Origin: JABWCE01 sp964617955
Lineage (GTDB): Bacteria; Bacteroidota; Bacteroidia; NS11-12g; UBA9320
Direction of reading: 5' to 3'
NCBI GenBank assembly: GCA_964617955.1
Contig: CAZTXB010000031.1
Coordinates: 1 to 11,536 of the forward strand
Length of the DNA stretch: 11,536 nucleotides
Shown: piece by piece, positions 1 to 6,295 of the stretch
Layout: each line of letters opens with the position of its first letter
Numbering within the stretch: the stretch's first letter is position 1
Translations under genes and position numbers: made by a program
The notes under the pieces: model-generated
The model's input: the letters and a program-made list of their open reading frames with translations, nothing else
Database searches by the model: none
What the model was told of the DNA's origin: nothing

Positions 1-59
1 AAGTACATCTTCGCCTTGCCTCCTCGTAATGAACGCACACTGAACTTTTTCAGCAGGCC
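1..59 (+). repeat. Dispersed repeat family 1, copy 1 (cut by the window edge)
   Basis: These bases match the reverse complement of 7550-7605 at about 51 of 56 aligned positions, plus one 3-base gap. Both copies contain a short hairpin (CTGAA, four-base loop, TTCAG) at 41-54 here. The repeat stops at the AGGCC at 55-59, after which the two copies diverge. Copy 2 suggests the element extends further on the side lost beyond base 1. It is read in the same open frame in both places (KYIFA.P..NE.TLNFFSRPY). Confidence 0.85.
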
Positions 60-198
60 CTACCTATATGCCAAAATTCCTGATTTTGAAGGCAGCTATC
101 CTAAGATTTGTTTTTACAATCGGTCTGGACTATTGATAAAGACGCTCGAAGGTTATGGGCCTTCCACATTGAGAGAAATTAAAAGATTCCTGCGTTAG
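1..198 (+). CDS. Partial C-terminal frame, possibly thioredoxin-like
   Basis: The frame is open from base 1, so its beginning lies outside the window. Roughly the first 20 codons coincide with dispersed repeat family 1. The remaining 45 or so residues (from LYAKIPDF to KRFLR) look like an ordinary protein end. The stretch ICFYNRSGLLIKTLEGY followed by a short helix (GPSTLREIKRFL) resembles the last strands and helix of TlpA/thioredoxin-fold proteins, where a line such as 'YDRSGKLIKTLEG' is common. The active-site CxxC region would be upstream and cannot be seen. A TTG at 16 could serve as a start, but more likely this is the tail of a longer gene, or a gene whose front was replaced by the repeat. 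Its TAG stop (196-198) overlaps the TAA stop of the convergent flippase by two bases. The family assignment is an inference from a short stretch. Confidence 0.45.
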   Translation, partial: KYIFALPPRNERTLNFFSRPYLYAKIPDFEGSYPKICFYNRSGLLIKTLEGYGPSTLREIKRFLR

Positions 199-1493
199 GC
201 TTCCGTTTTTAGCTCTCCCTTGGTCCAGGAATAGGTTTGGGAAGAGAGGTAGTAACACATGAGGCCGAAAAAAAGTTGGGTAAGCACCGCCATCACCGCA
301 GCGGCGGGCAACCCATATCTCGGCATGAATATTATATTGCCTGCTGCATTCATGAGGCATGCCCAAAGGGCCAATTTGTTTAAATCCTTTAATCGTCCGG
401 CTGCCGTGAGCAAAGTTCCGAATATATTGATAAGCACCATGCCTGGAATGCTCCATATCAATACACCAAAAACGAATCCTGAATTGAGCTGAAACTTTTC
501 GGGATAAAGAAATTGCATAATGGGGGTGCTCCAAACTGAGCATACCAAGGTGGCGAGTAGCGCCGGCAGCCAAACAAGCAGCATGGCCCACCTCACTATG
601 GCATACAGCCTTGGTTTGTTCATGAGATTTGAAGAAAAAAGCGGCATAAGCTGCCCGGCCAACAAAATTCCAAAAATCGATGCGGCGTCTAAGAGTCGGT
701 AACTCATAGCATAATTTCCCGCCTCCTCCCTCCCATCGGGGAGAATTTTTAAGATGAGCACCGAGTCCAGTCGGGTATACAGGGTCATGAGCGCAATAAT
801 CACTGCAAAAGGCAGGGATTGGCCCAGCAGCTGCGTGACCTTCGCAAAGTTGAAGGTCAAATCGGCTCTTCCCAGGTACTTGAAATTTGCCAACAGGGTC
901 ATTAGAAAAGTTAAAAACAGGCCGGCAGTTTGTGCTAAAATAAAGGTATAAATATTCAATTCGATGGAAGTGAAGCCTGTCCAAATGATTACTCCTAAAC
1001 TAAACACTACGAAGGCTCGGTCGATAACCGAGAGTATGCCATCCAGCTTAAAATTGTGAATCGCGGAGATGTTTGAACGCAAAAAGGTGTTAAAAGAAAG
1101 CAAGGTTTGATTGATGGCCAGCAGGCTAAAAATGTAAAAATCACGGCTGGTAAATCCCATCAACCACCCTACAAAGAAAGCCAACACGAAAAAGACAAGT
1201 GTAAGAATCCCTTTGGCTCCCATGAGCGACCAGAAATTGCTTTTATAAAACGACTTGTCAATAGCCACTTCCCTGTTATTGTAATTGGTAAGGCCCAGGT
1301 CGAGCAAAATCATAAAGATTAAACTGAAGCCCGTGAGACTAAAATAAGTTCCATACTCCGCCGCCGGCAACATATTTTGCACCTTTCGGTCGATGATTAA
1401 TATCCAAACCGGTTTGATAATCAGATTGATAACCTGAATAAAGAAAAAATCAGATAAGAACTTTTTTTTCACTTTTGACTCGATTATCGTCAC
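195..1493 (-). CDS. Polysaccharide-type flippase (Wzx/MOP superfamily)
   Basis: This is a 432-residue, strongly hydrophobic protein with about twelve predicted membrane helices. It starts with a short basic stretch (KVKKKFLSDFFF) and then alternates helices with short polar loops throughout. The layout, the length and the 'LGLTNYNNREVA' and 'TRLDSVLILKILPDG...AGNYAMSYRLLDA' segments fit lipid-linked oligosaccharide flippases (Wzx, O-antigen/teichoic acid exporters), which move undecaprenyl-linked sugar units across the inner membrane. Substrate cannot be inferred and no glycosyltransferases are next to it. The start is GTG (1493-1491), because no ATG occurs in frame before residue 40, which lies after the first helix. 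It begins 29 bases after the kmo stop on the same strand, so the two are probably co-transcribed. No strong ribosome binding site is visible. Confidence 0.85.
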   Translation of the reverse strand: MTIIESKVKKKFLSDFFFIQVINLIIKPVWILIIDRKVQNMLPAAEYGTYFSLTGFSLIFMILLDLGLTNYNNREVAIDKSFYKSNFWSLMGAKGILTLVFFVLAFFVGWLMGFTSRDFYIFSLLAINQTLLSFNTFLRSNISAIHNFKLDGILSVIDRAFVVFSLGVIIWTGFTSIELNIYTFILAQTAGLFLTFLMTLLANFKYLGRADLTFNFAKVTQLLGQSLPFAVIIALMTLYTRLDSVLILKILPDGREEAGNYAMSYRLLDAASIFGILLAGQLMPLFSSNLMNKPRLYAIVRWAMLLVWLPALLATLVCSVWSTPIMQFLYPEKFQLNSGFVFGVLIWSIPGMVLINIFGTLLTAAGRLKDLNKLALWACLMNAAGNIIFMPRYGLPAAAVMAVLTQLFFGLMCYYLSSQTYSWTKGELKTEA

Positions 1494-1522
1494 CCAGGTA
1501 TTTCTAAATTTACGCTTTATCC

Positions 1523-2854
1523 TTATTTTAAAAATTCTGAAAACAGAGGCTGCATCAAGCTTATATTTCCAAGCTCCTTCTCAAGCCCTTGTTCAATGAT
1601 TCTATTAACCAAAGCGCTGTTTCTGGCTCCCTGCTCCTTTGCATAAAGATAAGGTTCATTGCTAAAAGTAACGAGTTGATATTGTGAGCGGAATTTGTCG
1701 GGATACAACTCCGCCAAATCGTGTTCCACATGTTTAAAATGCAGAAACTCTTTGTCGCCGACCAAATCACGCATTTCCACAAAATTTTGAACTGCCAGAT
1801 CTGCGATGGCATCGGAATTGGGTTTTCTCGCCCTTTCATACTCACCGAAAACGAGATCCCAATTGGGGTAATGTCTCTCTAAAATTTCATCAAACACCAC
1901 ACAGTCTTCGAAGGAACAATTCATACCCTGGCCATAAAATGGTACCACAGCGTGAGCTGCATCTCCAATCAAGGTCATTTTTCCCTTCGACCATGGGAAA
2001 CATTTGATGGTAGTTAGGTAACCTGTGGGATTATTAAAAAAATCATGGTGTAAATCGGTAATGAGGGGCTTCACATCCGGGAAGAAGGTATCGAAAAATT
2101 GATCCAAATCTTTGGAGTTTTTTATAGAGTCGAAACTCAGAGGCCCCTCCAGTGCAAAAAACAGCGTTAAGGTGAAGGTGCCATCCAAATTAGGCAATGC
2201 GATGAGCATGAAACTCTCTCTTGGCCAAATATGCAGGCAATTTTTATCGAGCTGAAAACTACCGTCGGAACCGGCCGGTATGCATAATTCTTTATATCCG
2301 TGTTCTAAAAACTGTTGTGAATAATTGAACTTACCGCCTATTTGCATTTCGTGCCTGATGGCTGAAAAGGCGCCATCCGACCCCAGAACCCGGTCGGCTT
2401 TAAATTCTATTTTTTCGCCCTTGTCATTTTGTAAAAAAACAATACCCCCTGCGAGATCGGCATGGGTACAATTCTGATTAAAATACAGGGTAATATTCGG
2501 CCATTCGTCGGCAAGCTCCAGCAATTTAATGTTGAGCAGTCCTCTCGACACTGAATAAATGGCCTGATCGTTGGTTCCATAGGGTTGGTAAGTGAGCTCC
2601 CCTTTGGCGTTGTGCATCATCCGGCCTTTCATGGCTATGCCGGTTTCAAGTACCGGTTTAGCTAATCCAACCTTACGCAAGGCATTAATCCCCCTTTCGC
2701 TCAGGGCAAGGTTTATGGATCTCCCTGCCGAGATTTTTGTATTTCTCATATCGGGACGCTTCTCAAACAAATGAACATCAAAGCCCCTTTTTGCGAGAAA
2801 TACTGCCACCAGGGAACCGGCCAATCCTCCACCTACAATTGCAATTTTTTCCAT
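1523..2854 (-). CDS. kmo: Kynurenine 3-monooxygenase
   Basis: An FAD-dependent aromatic hydroxylase of 443 residues, the usual bacterial length. It converts L-kynurenine to 3-hydroxykynurenine with NADPH and O2, in the tryptophan-to-quinolinate (NAD) or tryptophan-degradation route. Visible motifs: the Rossmann GGGLAG at 8-13 close to the N terminus, the DG motif (VLGSDGAFSAIR, 157-167), and the second FAD motif GDAAHAVVPFYGQGMN (297-312). Arg78 (GRMMH) and Tyr92 (QPYG) sit where the substrate-carboxylate-binding Arg and Tyr lie in characterised bacterial KMOs. A C-terminal hydrophobic helical part follows. The ATG at 2854 is fixed by the FAD fold starting at once. A TATTTTTG element lies 7 bases before it. 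No other kynurenine-pathway gene (kynureninase, 3-hydroxyanthranilate dioxygenase, nadC) is in the window. Confidence 0.95.
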   Translation of the reverse strand: MEKIAIVGGGLAGSLVAVFLAKRGFDVHLFEKRPDMRNTKISAGRSINLALSERGINALRKVGLAKPVLETGIAMKGRMMHNAKGELTYQPYGTNDQAIYSVSRGLLNIKLLELADEWPNITLYFNQNCTHADLAGGIVFLQNDKGEKIEFKADRVLGSDGAFSAIRHEMQIGGKFNYSQQFLEHGYKELCIPAGSDGSFQLDKNCLHIWPRESFMLIALPNLDGTFTLTLFFALEGPLSFDSIKNSKDLDQFFDTFFPDVKPLITDLHHDFFNNPTGYLTTIKCFPWSKGKMTLIGDAAHAVVPFYGQGMNCSFEDCVVFDEILERHYPNWDLVFGEYERARKPNSDAIADLAVQNFVEMRDLVGDKEFLHFKHVEHDLAELYPDKFRSQYQLVTFSNEPYLYAKEQGARNSALVNRIIEQGLEKELGNISLMQPLFSEFLK

Positions 2855-2861
2855 TATTCGA

Positions 2862-2869
2862 CAAAAATA
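2862..2869 (-). promoter_or_regulatory. Possible -7 element of kmo
   Basis: The minus strand reads TATTTTTG, a match to the Bacteroidota sigma-A -7 consensus TAnnTTTG, ending 7 bases before the kmo ATG. No TTG (-33) is seen at the expected distance. If used, transcription would begin at or next to the start codon. Confidence 0.35.
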
Positions 2870-2915
2870 GCATTAATGTAATGCCGTAAATAACAGATTA
2901 AAAAAATAAAAGAAA

Positions 2916-3407
2916 TTAGGCTTTAAAATTAATGAGGTAGCGGAGATAATTTTTCCCTCTGTATTCGGCAAAGGAGTCGGCAATGAGCATAAATCCCGAC
3001 TGCACTACCAGTCCGAAACCAATGCCTTTCCAAAAGCCTCCTGAAGAGGCATACAAAAACACCATCAAACCTATGACCAGCAAGCTCATTTCTGCAAAAC
3101 GGTAGATTTTAAATTTCATCATCACCTTTTCCATCCTCGGTATTTCAAGCGTTTTAAGGCTCTTTGCTTTCTTTTTGCTGTAGCCCATCACCCTCACGAG
3201 GTCATGAGGGCTTCTGAAGTAAATGAATGCGCCTACCGGCACCTGTATAATGGCCATAAAGAGGAGTGGCCAGGCTATCCCGAGATAAAAGGTATTTTCT
3301 AAAAACAAAAGGAAGTAAAAGGCCACGGCTATAGACGTTAAACCGACGACCACAAAGAGCAGGCCTTCATTTCTTTCAGACCGAAAATAGGATTGAACCG
3401 GAGGCAT
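2916..3407 (-). CDS. Four-helix membrane protein, unknown function
   Basis: A 163-residue protein that I do not recognise beyond being an integral membrane protein. Four hydrophobic segments are visible: about residues 14-36 (LLFVVVGLTSIAVAFYFLLF), 40-62, 105-123 (MSLLVIGLMVFLYAS) and 125-145. The pairs are separated by a basic cytosolic-looking loop (SPHDLVRVMGYSKKKAKSLKTLEIPRMEKVMMKFK, about 66-100). No catalytic motif or metal-binding cluster stands out. It lies 61 bases upstream of kmo and 113 bases downstream of the dnaA stop, all on the same strand, so it may lead a kmo-flippase transcription unit. A TACATTTG element sits 8 bases before its ATG. Proteins of this look are annotated only as hypothetical in Bacteroidota. 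Confidence 0.75.
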   Translation of the reverse strand: MPPVQSYFRSERNEGLLFVVVGLTSIAVAFYFLLFLENTFYLGIAWPLLFMAIIQVPVGAFIYFRSPHDLVRVMGYSKKKAKSLKTLEIPRMEKVMMKFKIYRFAEMSLLVIGLMVFLYASSGGFWKGIGFGLVVQSGFMLIADSFAEYRGKNYLRYLINFKA

Positions 3408-3415
3408 GACGCTGA

Positions 3416-3423
3416 CAAATGTA
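3416..3423 (-). promoter_or_regulatory. Possible -7 element of the four-helix membrane protein
   Basis: The minus strand reads TACATTTG, matching TAnnTTTG, and ends 8 bases before the ATG at 3407. There is no recognisable -33 TTG. It would give a nearly leaderless transcript and would separate this unit from dnaA. Confidence 0.35.
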
Positions 3424-3520
3424 ATTAATTATTCGAATTTATATAAGAATAATCGCCATAACCCAACCCCCTGTAAGGAATTTCAGATCGGCTACACTAT
3501 GAATGAAGCGTAAAGGGTTT

Positions 3521-4954
3521 TTAAAAAGTGTTTATTTTGATGCGCTTGCCTATTTCCTCCACATCATTTTTAAACTTTTTGTCGGTGTCTATCAAATCGT
3601 TAACCGTTTGACATGCATGAATGACCGTAGAATGGTCGCGGCCGCCAAAATAGGTCCCAATGCTCTTAAGAGAAGCCTTGGTCATGTTTTTGGCATAATA
3701 CATGGATATTTGGCGAGCTTGCACGATTTCCCTTTTACGGGTTTTTGACTTGAGTTGATCCACTGATAACCCATAGAATTCGGTCACCAACTTTTGAATA
3801 TAATCGATGGATACCTCTCGAGAAGAATGTTTTACAAAATTCTTCATCATCTTTTTGGCGAGTTCGATGTCTATTTCCTTTCGGTTGAGCGAAGCCTGGG
3901 CAAGCAAACTGATTAAGGCTCCTTCGAGTTCTCTCACATTGCTGTCGATGTTATGGGCCACATATTCCACTACCTCATTTGGCAGGCGAATACCGTCCTG
4001 ATACATTTTGTTTTCAAGAATCACCATTCGGGTTTCAAAATCGGGAACCTGCAAATCGGCAGATAATCCCCACTTAAATCTCGACAACAGGCGCTCGTCT
4101 AAATCCTTTAAATCTTTAGGCGGCCTGTCGCTGGTTAAGATGAGCTGCTTACCGGACTGGTGAAGGTGGTTAAAAATCTGAAAAAATATTTCCTGGGTCT
4201 TTTCTTTTTTCGAAAAGAATTGAACATCGTCGACTATCAATACATCCACCAATTGATAAAAGCTTACAAAGTCGTTGTGGTTTCCATTTTTGCAGGCTTC
4301 ATAGTACTGGTTGATGAATTTTTCGGAAGAGACATAGAGTACTGTTTTCTTCTCGTAAATGGCCTTGATATGATTACCGATGGCATGGGTGAGATGTGTT
4401 TTTCCCAGCCCGACACCTCCAAACAACATGAGTGGATTAAATGCAGTCCCCCCCGGCTTATTGGCCACTGCAAATCCTGCACTGCGTGCCAGACGGTTGC
4501 AATCACCTTCTATAAAATTCTCAAAGGTATAAATAGGGTTGAGCTGTGAGTCAATATTCATTTTTTTCAACCCGGGAATGATGAAAGGGTTGCGAATATT
4601 GTTGTTCAAATTGATAGGTAAGCCTACTTCATTTTTGTGTTTGGTAGCGTTCTTGGTGGGAACGTTAATGGTGTATGGGTTGCCGTTGGAGGATTGACTG
4701 TTGTCAATAATAATATTGTATTCAAGCTTAGAGCCCGGTCCTAATTCTTTTTCAAGCGTTTTTTTCAATAAACCTACATAGTGTTCTTCTATCCATTCAT
4801 AAAAAAACTGGCTTGGCACTTGAATGGTAAGTACTTTGTTTTCCAGTTTCAGGGGTTTGATAGGATCGAACCAAGTTTTAAAACTTTGGGGAAGAATATT
4901 ATCCTTAATGATTTTTAAACAATTGTTCCAAACTTCAGTGTAGGTATCAGACAT
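3521..4954 (-). CDS. dnaA: Chromosomal replication initiator protein DnaA
   Basis: A full-length DnaA of 477 residues, which binds DnaA boxes at oriC as an ATP-loaded filament and opens the duplex. Domain I (about 1-80) has the usual VWNNCLKIIKDNI...FKTWFDPI and 'LTIQVPSQFFYEWIEEHY' helix and strand pattern. Domain II (about 85-135) is an Asn-rich linker. Domain III carries Walker A GGVGLGKT (179-186), Walker B VLIVDD (238-243), sensor 1 (LILTSDRPP) and the LLSRFKWGL arginine-finger box near 292. Domain IV has the DNA-binding signature GGRDHSTVIHA (437-447). The ATG at 4954 gives the canonical N terminus; no Shine-Dalgarno and no TAnnTTTG are seen before it. The AT-rich upstream region has repeats but no consensus DnaA boxes. 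It ends 113 bases before the next gene on the same strand. Confidence 0.98.
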   Translation of the reverse strand: MSDTYTEVWNNCLKIIKDNILPQSFKTWFDPIKPLKLENKVLTIQVPSQFFYEWIEEHYVGLLKKTLEKELGPGSKLEYNIIIDNSQSSNGNPYTINVPTKNATKHKNEVGLPINLNNNIRNPFIIPGLKKMNIDSQLNPIYTFENFIEGDCNRLARSAGFAVANKPGGTAFNPLMLFGGVGLGKTHLTHAIGNHIKAIYEKKTVLYVSSEKFINQYYEACKNGNHNDFVSFYQLVDVLIVDDVQFFSKKEKTQEIFFQIFNHLHQSGKQLILTSDRPPKDLKDLDERLLSRFKWGLSADLQVPDFETRMVILENKMYQDGIRLPNEVVEYVAHNIDSNVRELEGALISLLAQASLNRKEIDIELAKKMMKNFVKHSSREVSIDYIQKLVTEFYGLSVDQLKSKTRKREIVQARQISMYYAKNMTKASLKSIGTYFGGRDHSTVIHACQTVNDLIDTDKKFKNDVEEIGKRIKINTF

Positions 4955-5073
4955 TTTAGGGTTATTGATTCTAAATTAATTAAATTTCAATGGTTTAACT
5001 TGGCACATTTGCTTTGTAATTGAGTCGGTAAAGTTTGAATAAAAATTCACATAAAAAAATTTATTTACGCTTG

Positions 5074-5094
5074 ATTTTTAACAAATTTTTAACA
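5074..5094. repeat. Two 10-base direct repeats, 11-base period
   Basis: The sequence ATTTTTAACA occurs at 5074-5083 and again at 5085-5094, one helical turn apart, about 120-140 bases upstream of the dnaA start. Phased tandem sites like this can be protein-binding sites. On the other strand (TGTTAAAAA) they match the DnaA box complement TGTGGATAA at only 6 of 9 positions, so I do not call them DnaA boxes. Confidence 0.4.
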
Positions 5095-5147
5095 CGTTAT
5101 TTTCCAAAAAACAATACCCTTTGATTTCATTATAGTTAGCAATTATA

Positions 5148-5169
5148 ATTAAGCTAATTTTAGCTTAAT
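5148..5169. repeat. 22-base palindrome between dnaA and the upstream gene
   Basis: Arms ATTAAGCTAA (5148-5157) and TTAGCTTAAT (5160-5169) are perfectly complementary around a two-base centre. A weaker outer pairing (GTTA at 5135-5138 with TAAC at 5177-5180) extends the symmetry to about 46 bases. It lies 51 bases downstream of the stop of the 5221-5766 gene and about 194 bases upstream of dnaA. The nearly absent loop and lack of a following T-run in either direction argue against a standard intrinsic terminator, so an operator or an origin-associated element is possible. Confidence 0.55.
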
Positions 5170-5220
5170 ATTAGTTTAACAATTCGGCAATTCTTGAATT
5201 TTTATACAATAGAAAGCATT

Positions 5221-5766
5221 TTACATCACCAATGCAATTTCTTTTTTTAAAAATTCAATTCCCCCTCTGGTCGGGTGGTTTTTTTGATTCATCAATTCAT
5301 TTAAAATCGCTTTTCCAAGGTCCGTTCCCTTTGCGTTTTCGGGTAGCTGGTGATAAGATTCATCAACGATGGTAAGCACATGTTCTCTGATGATCTTAAT
5401 CAATTCCCAACCTTGGCTTGATATATAAATTTGTTGAGAAATATTGTGGTTAAATTCTTCGCCTACCTGATTAATAATGAGGGTACGCAACTCGGCAGCC
5501 GTTTGCCGTGGGGTGGAGAGCATGAGCACCAGATTGTCTGGTGCAATTCTTTCAAGAAGAATGGTCAGTCTTTCGTAGGCCTGCAATTTTATAGGAGTGA
5601 TGGTGCCGGCATTTTTTTCCTTAATTTCCAGCAACTTTTTCTTGTAGTCTTCTTCCAAGAATTGACGCATCATGATATAGGTGGCCGAAAAAACAATGAT
5701 GGCAGGAATGATAAATTTTAGTATGTCGACTATAACATCAAACAAATTGGTTTGCAGTAGCATCAT
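5221..5766 (-). CDS. Single-pass membrane protein, Bacteroidota DUF (DUF7935-like)
   Basis: A protein of 181 residues when started at the ATG at 5766. One N-terminal membrane segment (about residues 7-27, LFDVIVDILKFIIPAIIVFSATYIMM) is followed by a charged, coiled-coil-like stretch (FLEEDYKKKLLEIKEKN). A helical soluble domain follows, containing YERLTILLERIAPDNLVL, the 'EFNHNISQQIYIS' line and 'GWELIKIIREHV'. This arrangement is typical of a conserved Bacteroidota family of unknown function that I remember as DUF7935; that match is from memory. A longer frame from TTG at 5775 exists, but the TTG lies inside the TAATTTTG promoter-like element, which favours the ATG. It is divergent from the Fe-S carrier gene, with 81 bases between them. 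No function is proposed. Confidence 0.8.
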   Translation of the reverse strand: MMLLQTNLFDVIVDILKFIIPAIIVFSATYIMMRQFLEEDYKKKLLEIKEKNAGTITPIKLQAYERLTILLERIAPDNLVLMLSTPRQTAAELRTLIINQVGEEFNHNISQQIYISSQGWELIKIIREHVLTIVDESYHQLPENAKGTDLGKAILNELMNQKNHPTRGGIEFLKKEIALVM

Positions 5767-5772
5767 AATGTG

Positions 5773-5780
5773 CAAAATTA
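5773..5780 (-). promoter_or_regulatory. Possible -7 element of the single-pass membrane protein gene
   Basis: The minus strand reads TAATTTTG, matching TAnnTTTG, and ends 6 bases before the ATG at 5766. No -33 TTG is visible at 17-23 bases. It helps to choose the ATG over the upstream TTG, which overlaps this element. Confidence 0.4.
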
Positions 5781-5828
5781 AGTTTTTTTAAAACTTTAAA
5801 CCCATATCATTTAACAATCTTTTTGTAT

Positions 5829-5836
5829 TAATTTTG
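5829..5836 (+). promoter_or_regulatory. Possible -7 element of the Fe-S carrier gene
   Basis: TAATTTTG matches TAnnTTTG and ends 11 bases before the ATG at 5848. It faces away from the element at 5773-5780, consistent with a divergent promoter region. A clear -33 TTG is missing. Confidence 0.4.
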
Positions 5837-5847
5837 TATATTATACA

Positions 5848-6198
5848 ATGAACACCGAAACACTTTCTACTTGCCCGATAAACATTACACCTGCGGCCAT
5901 CGCTGAAATAAAGAACCTTTATACCTCAGAAAATGTACTTCCGGGTCAGTCCTTGAGAATTGGGGTCAAGGGAGGGGGATGTTCGGGATTATCTTATATT
6001 CTCGAATTTGATTTTTTAAAGGAGAATGACAACTCCTACCTCATGGATGGCGTTGAAATACTTATCGAGAAGCCACACCTGCTCTACGTTATGGGCATGT
6101 CGGTAGATTATGGAGATGGCCTAAATGCCAGAGGATTTACCTATACCAACCCCAATGCAAAGGAAACCTGCGGCTGCGGAGTTTCTTTTTCAGCCTGA
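5848..6198 (+). CDS. A-type Fe-S cluster carrier (IscA/SufA/ErpA/HesB family)
   Basis: A 116-residue protein of the HesB/IscA family, which carries Fe-S clusters from the SUF or ISC scaffold to apo-enzymes in the cytoplasm. The three cluster-ligand cysteines are present: Cys45 in GGGCSGLSY, and Cys108 and Cys110 in the C-terminal CGCG (108-111) followed by VSFS. The fold pattern (ITPAAIAEIKNLY helix, then LRIGVKGGGCSGLSYILEF, then VDYGDGLNARGFTYTNPNA) is standard, and the length is normal. The protein cannot be assigned to IscA, SufA or ErpA from this alone, and no suf or isc genes are next to it. It is transcribed divergently from the single-pass membrane protein. The gap of 97 bases to the following permease shows no clear terminator. 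Confidence 0.93.
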   Translation: MNTETLSTCPINITPAAIAEIKNLYTSENVLPGQSLRIGVKGGGCSGLSYILEFDFLKENDNSYLMDGVEILIEKPHLLYVMGMSVDYGDGLNARGFTYTNPNAKETCGCGVSFSA

Positions 6199-6295
6199 TT
6201 TCTTATCGAAGGTTTCTCTGCCTAAATCTAATTTAAGCCCCCCGCCTTTTTGTTTACTGCTTAAAACACTTCATTTGCATAAATAATCCATTTCA

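Noticed and set aside
130..984. Long minus-strand open frame of 284 codons
   Set aside because: It lies inside the flippase gene in another frame, has Cys/His/Arg-rich composition with no hydrophobic pattern or motif, and is a shadow of that gene.
4160..4549. Plus-strand open frame of 129 codons
   Set aside because: It is the antisense of the dnaA AAA+ domain (Walker A to sensor 1 region), and dnaA coding is certain on the other strand.
5135..5180. Intrinsic terminator of the 5221-5766 gene
   Set aside because: The palindrome has almost no loop, an AT-rich stem and no T-run on the minus-strand 3' side.
4955..5220. Functional oriC with DnaA boxes
   Set aside because: No TTATCCACA-like box was found on either strand; the best candidates (TGTTAAAAA, TTATACAAT) differ at several positions. 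Only the palindrome and direct repeats are reported.
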